Shown piece by piece: positions 10,001 through 17,565 of a stretch of 64,000 bases of DNA. The notes beneath the pieces are model-generated. The model searched no databases. It worked only from the letters and a program-made list of their open reading frames with translations, and was not told where the DNA came from. Position 1 is the first letter of the stretch; each line of letters starts with the position of its first letter. This DNA comes from Pseudoflavitalea sp. G-6-1-2. GTDB taxonomy: Bacteria > Bacteroidota > Bacteroidia > Chitinophagales > Chitinophagaceae. The stretch is taken from the NCBI RefSeq assembly GCF_012927185.1, contig NZ_JABBGB010000003.1, positions 62,001 through 126,000 of the forward strand. The letters run 5' to 3'. The translations under genes were made by a program, and so were the position numbers.

Positions 10001-10225
10001 ATCTCTTATGTGCTGCCTTTCAAATGGATCGGCGAATCTAAAGTGATCAAGAAATTTGTGGTTGGTGCTACAGGTCGTAACCTCATCACATGGGTTCCGA
10101 AGTCTAACCAATGGACCGACCCTGAGTTCAACTATACTGCAGCCGGCAACACATTCGGTTTGAACAACGTATTCTCTACTCCACCTGCAAGAATTTTCGG
10201 TGGATACGTAACGCTCACATTCTAA
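7073..10225 (+). CDS. SusC/RagA-type TonB-dependent outer-membrane transporter
   Basis: A 1050-residue SusC-type transporter for energised import of an oligomeric nutrient. It has a signal peptide (about 1-20, ending SASAQ), a carboxypeptidase-regulatory-like beta-sandwich (about 22-100, with GQVRDSQGEPVPF), a TonB-box-like stretch EVVVTALGVRRQ, a plug domain (about 115-225, with INLRGLRSL, VLKGASAAALYG and GVILVTTKRG) and a 22-strand barrel ending in GGYVTLTF with a terminal Phe. It has no N-terminal STN domain, so sigma-factor signalling by this transporter is not expected. Three bases separate it from the susD gene. The substrate cannot be predicted because no glycoside hydrolase or other enzyme is in the operon. 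Confidence 0.97.
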   Translation: MRKILSLLAVLVLCYVSASAQSRFITGQVRDSQGEPVPFTSITLKTTGKGVTSDVNGNFRILAATGDVLVFTAVGTQSTEVTVGTSDVLSVTLVKTGNLQEVVVTALGVRRQAKELGYSTARVRNSEINQAKTVNLQNGLTGKVSGLSITTVNSGVFEETKINLRGLRSLTGNNQPMLVVDNIPISLGFISMINPNDVEDVNVLKGASAAALYGPDGVNGVILVTTKRGSSGKPTLTVSQSVQLARVSFLPKLQKRFGSGSGEDALGRPVYDPIENQQFGPEYDGKVVEIGQVLEDGDIQKTTYDYKKREKEKFWNNGLTLQSDVTFAAKDFLISAQLADLKGLMPKDVNKRNSLRINTSKEYGKLKATLNLNYIQSNYDVVNNAAYAGRFASSYNGSIYFTVLNTPGQVPLTKYKDWRNDKYAQYSNYYNEYFVNPYWAIDAHRSKGRTDNILGALELNYDFFDWLHATYRIGTSFQYGTFKNENAPIETTQFAQDHRGQQYDAAPGSVADGSDFSSRVTHEFFLNGRKEIHNDFAVNYIVGTRYRENRTKTINVAGNNLFVPYVFNLSNRAGEAVGNEGNIKNRLISVFGQASLSYKGWANIEFSAANDWDSRLNINNNSYFYPGVSASVVLTDAIQALSESRILSYAKLRGSWSKSANVNLGTYELEPVYNQIGGFPYGGLGGFSAGNLVTNPNIKPEKVNSREIGLELGFMKNRYNLDVTYFFQKNTDQILEVQQSAATGYPSYKTNTANFENYGVEIDLNLTPLVKIGKGRFNLGINVTYNDNKITSLFPGINELAIGGTNQFTQIAASSPDAYNYAIVGKPAFVFKISDYARDPQGRVIVDKVTGDPRLEDSLVVRGRSLPLWTLGFNPSFSWKGLTISATFDFKGGHYAYHGIGSDMDFTGISERSAQFGRQRFVFPNSVYEEAGKYVENTNIQVSNGGRSFWATGATNTAVGTNYFSSAAYVKFRELAISYVLPFKWIGESKVIKKFVVGATGRNLITWVPKSNQWTDPEFNYTAAGNTFGLNNVFSTPPARIFGGYVTLTF

Positions 10226-10228
10226 AAG

Positions 10229-11740
10229 ATGAAAAACATTATTGCAATGAAAACTTCATTATATAAGCTGATGCTTCCGGTTGCAGTGCTTTCTGCTTCC
10301 CTGACCGGATGCAAAAAAACGCTCGATATCAACCAGAACCCCAATCAGGTTCCGGAGTCGGCTATCAAAGCGGAACTGATTATTCCATCTGCACTGCTCG
10401 AAACAAGCAGACAGGCTGTAGCCAACTATGGCTGGCTGGCCAACTGGATGGGGTACTGGTCTCCGTCGGGTTCTTACAACCCGAATACAGAAGAATCTAC
10501 CTATAATATCACCAGTTCGTTTGTTGAAAACAAATGGCCTGCTATCTACAATGTATTGTTCGATCTGCACAACGCAGAGAAGAAAGCGGCAGGAGCCAAG
10601 CAAACATATATTCAGGCGATGGCGATGGTAATGAGCGCCTACCTCTATCAGAATCTGGTAGATCTGTATGGTAATGTGCCTTACTCTGAAGCCTTCCAGT
10701 TTATAGAGCATCCTACTCCCAAATACGACAAAGGAGAGGATGTGTATGCAGCACTGCATAAAAAACTCGATGATGCCGTGGCACTGCTGAAAGCAGCATC
10801 ACCAACTACTATCGACGGAAAGGTAGACATCGTGTATCACGGTGAAGCCGAGTCGTGGATCCGTTTGGCCAATACCCTGAAGCTGCGCCTGCTGCTCAGA
10901 ACTTCAGAGATCACTCCAAACCCAACAGCTGAGCTGGCTAAGATCACTGCAAATGGCGGTGTGCTGGGTTCAGAAGAATCTGCGAGCGCTAATCCAGGTT
11001 TTGCCAATGACAATAACAAACAAAGTCCATTCTTCGGACTGTACGGTCTTACTCCATCTGGCAACCAGGCCAATGAATATTTCCGTGCAAACGCCTATAT
11101 CATTCAAAAGATGAAAGATGGTGCTGATCCAAGGATCGGTTACTTCTTCAAACCTGCGGCCAATCCAACCAATCCTGCTGATCGTTATGTAGGAACGGTG
11201 TATGGAAGAGACCCTAACACACTCTTCAATGGCGACCGTACTTCCAATATCGGAACAGGCCTCGCCAGAAAGTTCGATCAGCCACAATGGATAATTACTT
11301 CCGTGGAAGCTCAATTCTTCTATGCAGAAGCAGTAGCCAGGGGCTGGTTTGCAGATAATGTGAAGGACGCTTACGAAAATGCAGTGTATGAGTCTTTCCT
11401 CTGGCTCGGTACTTCAGATCCTGAAGGAGATGCTATTGATTATCTCGCAACTCCAGGCGCAAATTGGGCCAATGCAGGCGCAACAGTAGAATCAAAAGTG
11501 AATTTCATTGTAAAACAGAAGTACATGGCGCTTGTCGGAATCAATCCGCTTGAGGCATGGAGTGATTACAGAAGACTGGGTATTCCTACGGATGTGCCAC
11601 TTTCTGTGAATCCTGCAAGAGGATCCCGCGTAATTCCTGCGCGTCTGATCTATCCTGCTGCCGAGTACGCTGTAAACGGGGCTAATGTTGCTGCGCAAGG
11701 CAATATCACACCCAATAGCAAAATTTTCTGGGACAAATAA
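10229..11740 (+). CDS. SusD/RagB-like surface lipoprotein (SusD-like_2 type)
   Basis: A 503-residue substrate-capturing lid lipoprotein paired with the preceding SusC. The signal sequence ends in a lipobox SLTGC with Cys28 (Cys22 if translation starts at the second Met, 10247). The TLDINQNPNQVPES start, a TPR-like helical scaffold (NLVDLYGNVPYSEAFQ) and the C-terminal AWSDYRRLGIPT region are typical of the SusD-like_2 family. It is located between susC and a DUF1735 lipoprotein with spacings of 3 and 21 bp, so the three are almost certainly one transcript. Confidence 0.95.
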   Translation: MKNIIAMKTSLYKLMLPVAVLSASLTGCKKTLDINQNPNQVPESAIKAELIIPSALLETSRQAVANYGWLANWMGYWSPSGSYNPNTEESTYNITSSFVENKWPAIYNVLFDLHNAEKKAAGAKQTYIQAMAMVMSAYLYQNLVDLYGNVPYSEAFQFIEHPTPKYDKGEDVYAALHKKLDDAVALLKAASPTTIDGKVDIVYHGEAESWIRLANTLKLRLLLRTSEITPNPTAELAKITANGGVLGSEESASANPGFANDNNKQSPFFGLYGLTPSGNQANEYFRANAYIIQKMKDGADPRIGYFFKPAANPTNPADRYVGTVYGRDPNTLFNGDRTSNIGTGLARKFDQPQWIITSVEAQFFYAEAVARGWFADNVKDAYENAVYESFLWLGTSDPEGDAIDYLATPGANWANAGATVESKVNFIVKQKYMALVGINPLEAWSDYRRLGIPTDVPLSVNPARGSRVIPARLIYPAAEYAVNGANVAAQGNITPNSKIFWDK

Positions 11741-11761
11741 TCACTTAAAAATTGAACTGTT

Positions 11762-12646
11762 ATGAATGCAACATATAAATTCCTCACTTTCTGTGCAGCC
11801 GGCCTGGTGATGTTAGGCGCAACAGGCTGCCTGAAGGATAAGGCTTATGATAATCACCTTGAGAATATCAAGGTAGATAAGAACGAAAAGGTAGTTGAAG
11901 TGATGGGCCCCATTACCGGGGGATACGGTCAGGTACTGAATTTCAGCCATGGCGATACCACTGTGCTTCTGGTTACAGTGAATCTTGCAGCAGATCAGGT
12001 ATCTTCTGAAGACATTAAGGTTACTATGGCGTTAGATCCGAAAGTAATCACCGACTACAATGCAAGAAACGGAACAAGCCTTACGCCGCTTCCTGGTGCT
12101 AACTTCAACATTCCTACATTTGAGATGACCATTCCGAAAGGCTCACGCGAGGCCACACTCAAAGGAAAAATTATCAATACATCTTTCCTTGAAACAGGAA
12201 AATATGGTATTGGTCTGAAGATCGCTTCCACTTCTGCAGCAGGGGTTAAGGTCAGCGGCAATTACGGTACACAGGTGATAGAGTTGCGTGTGAAGAACAA
12301 ATACCATGGTTTGTACGTTGCGAAAGGTGTTTTCCATCACCCAATTAATGGAGACAGGCCGATAGATGAAGAGAAAGAACTCATCACTGTGGAGCCCAAC
12401 TCAGTTGAAGCAAATCTGGGTGATCTTGGTGCAAGCAACTACAAAATGATCCTGAAAGTAAATGAAACCACCAATAAAGTGACCATCACAAAATCAGGTG
12501 CTTCACCCGAAATAATTTATGACGTGTATACGACTTCCAATACGTATGATCCTGCAACACGCACTTTCCACCTTAAATACCATTATGTGGGCGGTGGTGG
12601 TCCGAGGATTATCGAGGAAGACATCAAATTCAAGAGCGCGCTTTAG
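11762..12646 (+). CDS. DUF1735-type lipoprotein, third member of the SusCD operon
   Basis: A 294-residue surface or periplasmic lipoprotein with lipobox Cys23 (ATGC). Residues of about 40-175 form an Ig-like beta domain with the DUF1735 features DPKVITDYNARNGT, LPGANFNIP and a SREATLKGKI strand; a second beta domain (about 180-294, KYHGLYVAKGVFHHP) follows. Proteins of this type often accompany SusC/SusD pairs and are thought to bind the same ligand, occupying the SusE/F position. The ligand is unknown. It is the last gene before a strong terminator. Confidence 0.85.
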   Translation: MNATYKFLTFCAAGLVMLGATGCLKDKAYDNHLENIKVDKNEKVVEVMGPITGGYGQVLNFSHGDTTVLLVTVNLAADQVSSEDIKVTMALDPKVITDYNARNGTSLTPLPGANFNIPTFEMTIPKGSREATLKGKIINTSFLETGKYGIGLKIASTSAAGVKVSGNYGTQVIELRVKNKYHGLYVAKGVFHHPINGDRPIDEEKELITVEPNSVEANLGDLGASNYKMILKVNETTNKVTITKSGASPEIIYDVYTTSNTYDPATRTFHLKYHYVGGGGPRIIEEDIKFKSAL

Positions 12647-12678
12647 TTTTTGTTTAGAATAATCAAACAACCAGCAAC

Positions 12679-12724
12679 ACAGGGCGGGATCCTTTCCAGG
12701 ATCGCCGCCCTGTTGCCTTTTTAT
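12679..12724 (+). terminator. Rho-independent terminator of the first SusCD operon
   Basis: A long hairpin: ACAGGGCGG plus GATCCT pair with AGGATC plus CCGCCCTGT (15 paired positions, one bulged G) around a TTCC loop, followed by TGCCTTTTTA. It lies 33 bases after the DUF1735 stop. Confidence 0.85.
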
Positions 12725-12756
12725 ACCCATCTTTACAGCAATTGTTGCCGAAAAAT

Positions 12757-12764
12757 TATCTTCG
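12757..12764 (+). promoter_or_regulatory. -7 promoter box of the DUF3467 gene
   Basis: TATCTTCG differs from TAnnTTTG at one position and lies 17 bp before the ATG at 12781. Because it lies downstream of an upstream in-frame TTG (12742), it supports 12781 as the true start. The same TATCTTCG box precedes prs. Confidence 0.45.
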
Positions 12765-12780
12765 CAGCAATACTACACAT

Positions 12781-13095
12781 ATGCAAGATCAACAAGAGCA
12801 GAATAATCAGCTGAATATCGAGATATCTGAGGAAGTGGCAGAAGGGCAGTACGCCAATCTGGTGATCATTACCCACTCACATGCCGAGTTTGTGGTAGAT
12901 TTCGTGAATGTGATGCCCGGAACTCCCAAGAGCAAGGTAAAATCGAGAGTGATTCTTACGCCTCAGCATGCCAAGCGTTTTATGAAAGCGCTGACGGAGA
13001 ATGTAAGCCGTTTCGAATCGATCAATGGTAAGATCCAGGATCTGGAAGATGCCCAGATTCCTATGAATTTCGGCGGCCCTTCGGCACAGGCATAA
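12781..13095 (+). CDS. DUF3467 domain protein
   Basis: A small cytosolic protein of 104 residues of the DUF3467 family. Visible family features are GQYANLVIITHSHAEFVVDF, PGTPKSKVKSRVILTPQHAKR and a helical segment LTENVSRFESINGKI. No signal peptide or membrane segment is present. The family is widespread in Bacteroidota, and its molecular function is not established. The start at 12781 is preferred over the in-frame TTG at 12742, which is upstream of the predicted -7 box. Its stop codon directly abuts the stop of the convergent radC gene. Confidence 0.9.
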   Translation: MQDQQEQNNQLNIEISEEVAEGQYANLVIITHSHAEFVVDFVNVMPGTPKSKVKSRVILTPQHAKRFMKALTENVSRFESINGKIQDLEDAQIPMNFGGPSAQA

Positions 13096-13812
13096 TCAGA
13101 GCAAACCCTGTTCTGCAAAACTGAAATAACCACCTGAGCTTACGATGATATGATCTAAAAGCTCGAGGTCTAAAAGGGAGCAGGCTTCTTTGATTCGGGA
13201 AGTAATGGTTTTATCGGCACGGCTGGGTTCGAGACTGCCCGAAGGATGATTATGGCAGAGGATGAGCTTTACCGCACCCAGCTCCAGTGCTTTCTTGATA
13301 ATGATTCTTACATCTACGATGGTGCTGGTAATGCCGCCTTCGCTGAGCAGCATCCAGTGCTTTACCTGATTGGCCTGATTGAGATAGACCACTGCACATT
13401 TCTCATTTTCGAAGTGGCTGTATTCGGCCTGCAATAGATTAACCGCATCTGAAGAACAAAGGATGGTTTTCTTTTTGCGGGGAACAGCTGCCTGCCTTCT
13501 GCGTGCCAGTTCGAGACTGGCTGCAATGGTAACTGCTCTGGCTTCGCCTATGCCCTTTATTTTCTTCAGCTCGTGCACCGATCTGTTCGATAACTCGTGC
13601 AGATCGTAATTGCAGCTTTCCAATACCTCTCTGGCAAGGTCAACTGCTGATTTCTCTTTATAGCCGCAATTGATCAGAATGGCCAGCAACTCAGAATCGG
13701 AGAGGCTTTCCGGGTTTTTACGAAGTAGTTTTTCCCTTGGCTGATCATCAGAAGCCCACGCCGTGATAGGGTAGTTTTTCCTGTCGGAGATAAGGTATTT
13801 TTTCTCTTGCAT
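13096..13812 (-). CDS. radC: RadC family JAB/MPN domain protein
   Basis: A 238-residue RadC-type protein. Residues of about 1-80 form the N-terminal UPF0758 helical/HhH-like region (SDSELLAILINCGYKEKSAVDLA, broken into ELLAILINCG and KSAVDLAREVL; LKKIKGIGEARAVTIAAS is the HhH). The C-terminal JAB domain has the metal-binding LCHNHPSG motif followed by PSRAD. Despite the historical name, a direct role in DNA repair is not established. Length and motifs are normal. It converges with the DUF3467 gene with no spacing and no terminator between them. Confidence 0.95.
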   Translation of the reverse strand: MQEKKYLISDRKNYPITAWASDDQPREKLLRKNPESLSDSELLAILINCGYKEKSAVDLAREVLESCNYDLHELSNRSVHELKKIKGIGEARAVTIAASLELARRRQAAVPRKKKTILCSSDAVNLLQAEYSHFENEKCAVVYLNQANQVKHWMLLSEGGITSTIVDVRIIIKKALELGAVKLILCHNHPSGSLEPSRADKTITSRIKEACSLLDLELLDHIIVSSGGYFSFAEQGLL

Positions 13813-13905
13813 AATCCAAACCGGGCTATTACTTTCACCCCATACAATTTACAACAGAATGTAATAATCTTATTCACCCTGTCGTTATTGTGCATAATTA
13901 TCCAA

Positions 13906-13913
13906 TACATTTC
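13906..13913 (+). promoter_or_regulatory. Possible -7 box of the small membrane protein gene
   Basis: TACATTTC matches TAnnTTTG except at the last base and lies 23 bp upstream of the ATG at 13937. No clear -33 element was seen at the right distance. Confidence 0.3.
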
Positions 13914-13936
13914 CGAACCCTTAAATCCAATAATCC

Positions 13937-14152
13937 ATGAAAAGAAAAACTACACTCTCTGCCATCGGTGGCTATCAACCCTTCCTGTTCTGTGCAGGCA
14001 TGTATGTTGTGGCCCTGTTTTTCTCCATCTTTATCTGTTCTGCCATTTTCCATGCAGCCAACCCTAAAAAGTCGATGGCTGAGAAAAAAGTAGCTGCCTC
14101 CAAAACACTTACGGGCAGCCAGCAGGTATTGTTAACCGTTACCAATCAGTAA
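13937..14152 (+). CDS. Small single-pass membrane protein, hypothetical
   Basis: A 71-residue protein with one strongly hydrophobic segment (about residues 15-40, LFCAGMYVVALFFSIFICSA) and a basic, Lys-rich tail. No known domain is recognised. Support for a real gene comes from its own candidate promoter, an isolated position between divergent or unrelated genes, and a good terminator 10 bases downstream. Function is unknown. It could be a small envelope or stress peptide. Confidence 0.6.
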   Translation: MKRKTTLSAIGGYQPFLFCAGMYVVALFFSIFICSAIFHAANPKKSMAEKKVAASKTLTGSQQVLLTVTNQ

Positions 14153-14162
14153 TTTATTATAA

Positions 14163-14191
14163 GCCGGCCTGAAAGATGGCCGGCATTTTTT
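14163..14191 (+). terminator. Rho-independent terminator after the small membrane protein
   Basis: The arms GCCGGCC (14163-14169) and GGCCGGC (14178-14184) form a 7-bp GC stem with an eight-base loop, followed by ATTTTTTA. Confidence 0.85.
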
Positions 14192-14254
14192 ATTGCCCGG
14201 ACCCGATGCCCGTTGATGGTCCGTACCCTTCTTTTGCCCTTCCGGTTCTAAAAA

Positions 14255-14273
14255 TTATTCCTGTGAGGAATAA
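14255..14273. repeat. Inverted repeat upstream of prs
   Basis: TTATTCC and GGAATAA (14255-14261, 14267-14273) are perfect arms around TGTGA. It lies 23 bp upstream of the prs -7 box, overlapping where a -33 element would be, so it could be an operator. The 132 bp between the preceding terminator and prs otherwise hold only the promoter. Confidence 0.35.
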
Positions 14274-14295
14274 CCCCTAATCCCTTTCTTCTCTC

Positions 14296-14303
14296 TATCT
14301 TCG
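14296..14303 (+). promoter_or_regulatory. -7 promoter box of prs
   Basis: TATCTTCG, one mismatch from TAnnTTTG and identical to the box before the DUF3467 gene, 20 bp upstream of the prs ATG. Confidence 0.45.
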
Positions 14304-14323
14304 CCGCACATTTTAATCGCGGT

Positions 14324-15274
14324 ATGGAAAATTCTGTCAAGATCTTTTCCGGTACGGGGTCTCAATACCTCGCCGAGAAAATAGCACAGCAATATGGCAC
14401 CACCCTTGGAAAGATCACTATTTCCCGGTTCAGTGATGGTGAAATTCAACCGGTTTTCCAGGAAAGTATCCGGGGAGACATGGTTTTTCTCGTTCAGAGC
14501 ACATTTGCCCCCGCTGAAAACATTCTGGAGATTCTGCTGATGATCGATGCAGCCAGAAGGGCTTCGGCTTACAAGGTGGTAGTGGTGATACCTTATTATG
14601 GGTATGCCCGTCAGGACAGGAAAGATAAACCCCGGGTTGCCATCGGTTCTAAGCTGATAGCCAATATGTTAGTGGCCGCAGGCGCTGACCGGGTGATCAC
14701 AATGGACCTCCACGCTCCCCAGATTCAGGGTTATTTCGACATCCCGGTGGACCATCTGGACAGCTCTGCCATATTTATTCCTTATATTCAGCAACTTCAG
14801 CTGGAAAATCTTACCTTTGCGGCCCCTGACGTAGGAAGTGCCAACAGGATCCGTGAGATTGCCACCTACTTCAATGCAGATATGGTGATCTGCGACAAGC
14901 ACCGCAAACGTGCCAACGAGATCGCCAGCATGGTAGTAATCGGTGATGTAACCGACAGGGATATTGTTTTGATCGATGATATCTGTGATACAGGCGGCAC
15001 CCTCGCAAAATCTGCCGGGTTGCTGATGGAAAAAGGAGCAAGAAGCGTGAGAGCCCTTTGCACGCATCCGGTACTGAGTGGCAATGCTTACTCGAATATC
15101 GAGAACAGTGTACTGAGCGAACTGGTGGTTTGTGATACCATTCCACTGAAACAGAAGATATCGAAGATCAAAGTGCTGAGCGTGGCCGAACTGTTTGCAG
15201 TAGCTATCCGCAACGCATATGAGAACAGAAGCATTACCGGTCTGTTCATTCACAGCCAGATGAGAAACAAATAA
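14324..15274 (+). CDS. prs: Ribose-phosphate pyrophosphokinase
   Basis: A 316-residue class I PRPP synthetase, which transfers pyrophosphate from ATP to ribose-5-phosphate and feeds nucleotide, His and Trp synthesis. Diagnostic segments are IFSGTGSQYLAEKIA at the N-terminus, VIPYYGYARQDRKDKPR at the ATP site, and DRDIVLIDDICDTGGTL as the PRPP-binding loop. Length is standard. It starts the prs-rplY-pth block, a gene order shared by many bacteria, with 41 bp to rplY. Confidence 0.97.
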   Translation: MENSVKIFSGTGSQYLAEKIAQQYGTTLGKITISRFSDGEIQPVFQESIRGDMVFLVQSTFAPAENILEILLMIDAARRASAYKVVVVIPYYGYARQDRKDKPRVAIGSKLIANMLVAAGADRVITMDLHAPQIQGYFDIPVDHLDSSAIFIPYIQQLQLENLTFAAPDVGSANRIREIATYFNADMVICDKHRKRANEIASMVVIGDVTDRDIVLIDDICDTGGTLAKSAGLLMEKGARSVRALCTHPVLSGNAYSNIENSVLSELVVCDTIPLKQKISKIKVLSVAELFAVAIRNAYENRSITGLFIHSQMRNK

Positions 15275-15315
15275 TCTGGCGATAAGCAAGTGTTCAAATT
15301 AAACAAACATAAACA

Positions 15316-15915
15316 ATGAAAGCAATTACAATTGAAGGCCAACTGAGGACCGAAACCGGGAAAAAAGCCACCCGCCAACTTCGCTCTCAGGATCTGGTAC
15401 CCTGTGTAATTTATGGCGGTGCTCAGGAAGTTAGCTTTGCTGCTCCTGTGATGGCTTTTAAATCGCTTGTGTACACAGCAGAATTCCAACTCGCAAAGAT
15501 CAATGTAGACGGAAAATCTTATCAGTGCATTCTGAAAGATATCCAGTTCGACAAAGTAACTGATTCTCTGAACCACATCGATTTCCTTGAGCTGGTAGAA
15601 GATAAACCCGTTGTTGCTACACTTCCGCTGAAGTTCACCGGATCTTCAGTAGGTGTAAAAGCAGGTGGTAAACTGATCACAAAGATCAAATCTCTGAAGA
15701 TTAAAACGCTTCCAAAATATCTTTCTGAGAACATCGAGGTTGACCTCACAAACCTGGAGCTGAACGGAAACATCCGTGTTGAAGACGTGAAAGCTGAGAA
15801 CATCGAAATCCTCAACTCACCACGTATTCCTATCGCTTCAGTTGTTATGACACGTCAGCTGAAACAGGAAGAAGCTGCTGCTCCTGCAAAAGGTGCAAAA
15901 GGCGCTAAGAAGTAG
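15316..15915 (+). CDS. rplY: 50S ribosomal protein L25/general stress protein Ctc
   Basis: A 199-residue Ctc-type L25. The N-terminal domain (about 1-90) starts with ITIEGQLRTETGKKATRQLR and contains VPCVIYGG, typical of the 5S rRNA-binding L25 fold; the C-terminal TL5-like domain (about 95-185, PLKFTGSSVGVKAGGKL) and an Ala/Lys-rich tail complete the long form. It binds 5S rRNA in the large subunit. It is directly downstream of prs and upstream of pth, and is followed by a terminator, so pth may be transcribed separately. Confidence 0.95.
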   Translation: MKAITIEGQLRTETGKKATRQLRSQDLVPCVIYGGAQEVSFAAPVMAFKSLVYTAEFQLAKINVDGKSYQCILKDIQFDKVTDSLNHIDFLELVEDKPVVATLPLKFTGSSVGVKAGGKLITKIKSLKIKTLPKYLSENIEVDLTNLELNGNIRVEDVKAENIEILNSPRIPIASVVMTRQLKQEEAAAPAKGAKGAKK

Positions 15916-15944
15916 TAAGAAAAAGAACTGAAATACCTAAATCC

Positions 15945-15980
15945 AAGCCCGGAATAACCAATGCCGGGCTTTGGCTTTAT
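15945..15980 (+). terminator. Rho-independent terminator after rplY
   Basis: AAGCCCGG (15945-15952) pairs with CCGGGCTT (15964-15971) over an 11-base loop, followed by TGGCTTTATTT. The T-run is interrupted, so termination may be partial. Confidence 0.65.
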
Positions 15981-16093
15981 TTCCAGGGAGAAAAGATTCC
16001 CGTTTACTGACTGATCCTGCTCTGAAACCACTAATCGTTCCCGCATAACCTTTACACTGTCAGTAACGGGAAGGCTCATTAACAAATCACGGT

Positions 16094-16672
16094 ATGTCCA
16101 AATTCCTTATCGTAGGTTTAGGCAATATTGGAATGGAGTACGCCGGCACCCGGCACAATATTGGATTTGAAGTAGCAGATGCCATAGCCCTGAAAAATGG
16201 CGTTTCATTCAGATCCGACAGGCTCGCAGATATTGCAGAAACAAAATACCGCGGGAAGCAATTGATCATTATCAAGCCAACCACCTATATGAACCTTAGT
16301 GGTAAAGCGGTGAAGTACTGGCTCGATAAAGAAAAGATCCAACCATCCAATATGCTGGTTATTCTCGATGATCTCGCATTACCATTGTCGAAACTTCGGT
16401 TAAGGCCATCTGGTAGTGATGCAGGTCACAACGGACTAAAAAGCATTCAGGCGATGATCAACTCTGTTGATTATCCCCGTTTGAGGTTTGGCATCGGTAA
16501 CAATTACCCCAAAGGAATGCAGGCAGATTTCGTTTTAGGAAAATGGTTCAAAGAAGAAATTCCAGTAGTTCTACGTAAGATCGAAAAGTGTGTTGAAGTT
16601 GTTGAAAGCTTTGCCCACATTGGAATTGAACGCACCATGAACGAGGTTAATAAATTGGAGTTTCCACTATGA
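16094..16672 (+). CDS. pth: Peptidyl-tRNA hydrolase
   Basis: A 192-residue Pth, which releases tRNA from prematurely dropped peptidyl-tRNA. Conserved elements are GLGNIGMEYAGTRHNIGFE with catalytic His21, PTTYMNLSGKAV with the conserved Asn, DDLALPLSKLRLRPSGSDAG and HNGLKSI. Length is normal. The 178 bp upstream contain the rplY terminator; no convincing -7 box was found there. Confidence 0.97.
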   Translation: MSKFLIVGLGNIGMEYAGTRHNIGFEVADAIALKNGVSFRSDRLADIAETKYRGKQLIIIKPTTYMNLSGKAVKYWLDKEKIQPSNMLVILDDLALPLSKLRLRPSGSDAGHNGLKSIQAMINSVDYPRLRFGIGNNYPKGMQADFVLGKWFKEEIPVVLRKIEKCVEVVESFAHIGIERTMNEVNKLEFPL

Positions 16673-16817
16673 TTTGTTAATTTGAATCTTTATTTTCGCA
16701 ATAATATCCCGATTGGATAACAACCTTTTGATATTCAATATTTCTATGCAACTGTACCCCTCCTGTCCAGGTTATGAAACTTGAAAACAATTATCACAGT
16801 TAAACCCTTTGTTGTGT

Positions 16818-17429
16818 ATGAAAATATTCTGTGTAGGCCGTAACTACGTGGCACACGCAAATGAATTGGGAAACGATGTTCCGGATGAGCCTATTATTTT
16901 TCTGAAACCTAAGAGTGCTTTGTTGCAGGCACACACTCCATTCTACTATCCTGAATTCACAAACGAACTGGATTACGAATGCGAACTGGTATTAAGAATA
17001 TCAAAGAATGGTAAGTACATTCAGGAAAGATTCGCCAATAAATACTACGACGCAGTTACGACCGGTATCGATTTTACTGCACGCGACGTTCAACGTGAGC
17101 TGCAATCGAAAGGTCTCCCCTGGGAAAAATCTAAAGCCTGGGATAATTCCGCTGTAATCGGAAAATGGGTTCCATTCCAGAATGTGAAAAATAAGAAGGA
17201 TATCAACTTCTGCCTCTACAAAAACAAAGAACTGGTTCAACAGGGGAACTCAAACCTCATGATCAATAACTTCGATAAAGTAATTGCTCATATATCAAAT
17301 TATTTCTCCGTAAACATCGGAGACCTCGTATTCACAGGCACACCTGCAGGCGTAGGTGAATGCGTTGTTGGTGATGAACTGGAAGCCTTCATCGAAGATG
17401 AAAGCATGTTAAACCTCGAGATCAAATAA
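16818..17429 (+). CDS. Fumarylacetoacetate hydrolase (FAH) family enzyme
   Basis: A 203-residue single-domain FAH-fold protein. The start at 16818 gives the typical beginning MKIFCVGRNYVAHANELG; the frame extends three codons to a TTG, which is less likely. Metal-binding acidic residues appear in ELDYECELVLRI, and the C-terminal signature is GDLVFTGTPAGVGE. Members act on C-C bonds of beta-dicarbonyl acids, for example acylpyruvase or oxaloacetate decarboxylase activity; the specific substrate here cannot be read from sequence. It has its own terminator and is not clearly in an operon. Confidence 0.9.
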   Translation: MKIFCVGRNYVAHANELGNDVPDEPIIFLKPKSALLQAHTPFYYPEFTNELDYECELVLRISKNGKYIQERFANKYYDAVTTGIDFTARDVQRELQSKGLPWEKSKAWDNSAVIGKWVPFQNVKNKKDINFCLYKNKELVQQGNSNLMINNFDKVIAHISNYFSVNIGDLVFTGTPAGVGECVVGDELEAFIEDESMLNLEIK

Positions 17430-17450
17430 CAGTTATAGATCACTACAAGG

Positions 17451-17490
17451 AAAAAGCCGTTCCGCTTCTGCGGAGTGGCTTTTTTTATTC
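17451..17490 (+). terminator. Rho-independent terminator after the FAH-family gene
   Basis: AAAAAGCC and TCCGC pair with GCGGA and GGCTTTTT around a short loop (17451-17485), ending in seven T. It is 21 bases after the stop codon. Confidence 0.85.
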
Positions 17491-17533
17491 CTTTTATTTA
17501 CCTTATTTAAACTAACAACTGTTATTGTTTTAC

Positions 17534-17541
17534 TACATTTG
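17534..17541 (+). promoter_or_regulatory. -7 promoter box of the 2-oxoacid dehydrogenase E1 gene
   Basis: TACATTTG is a perfect TAnnTTTG match, 24 bp upstream of the ATG at 17566. An in-frame TTG at 17539 lies within this box and is therefore unlikely to be the start codon. Confidence 0.5.
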
Positions 17542-17565
17542 TCCGATATACCCGCAACGCTCGTT

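Noticed and set aside
7073-12646. A polysaccharide utilisation locus
   Set aside because: Only SusC, SusD and a DUF1735 lipoprotein are present; no glycoside hydrolase, lyase, sulfatase or dedicated regulator is adjacent, so a glycan substrate cannot be claimed.
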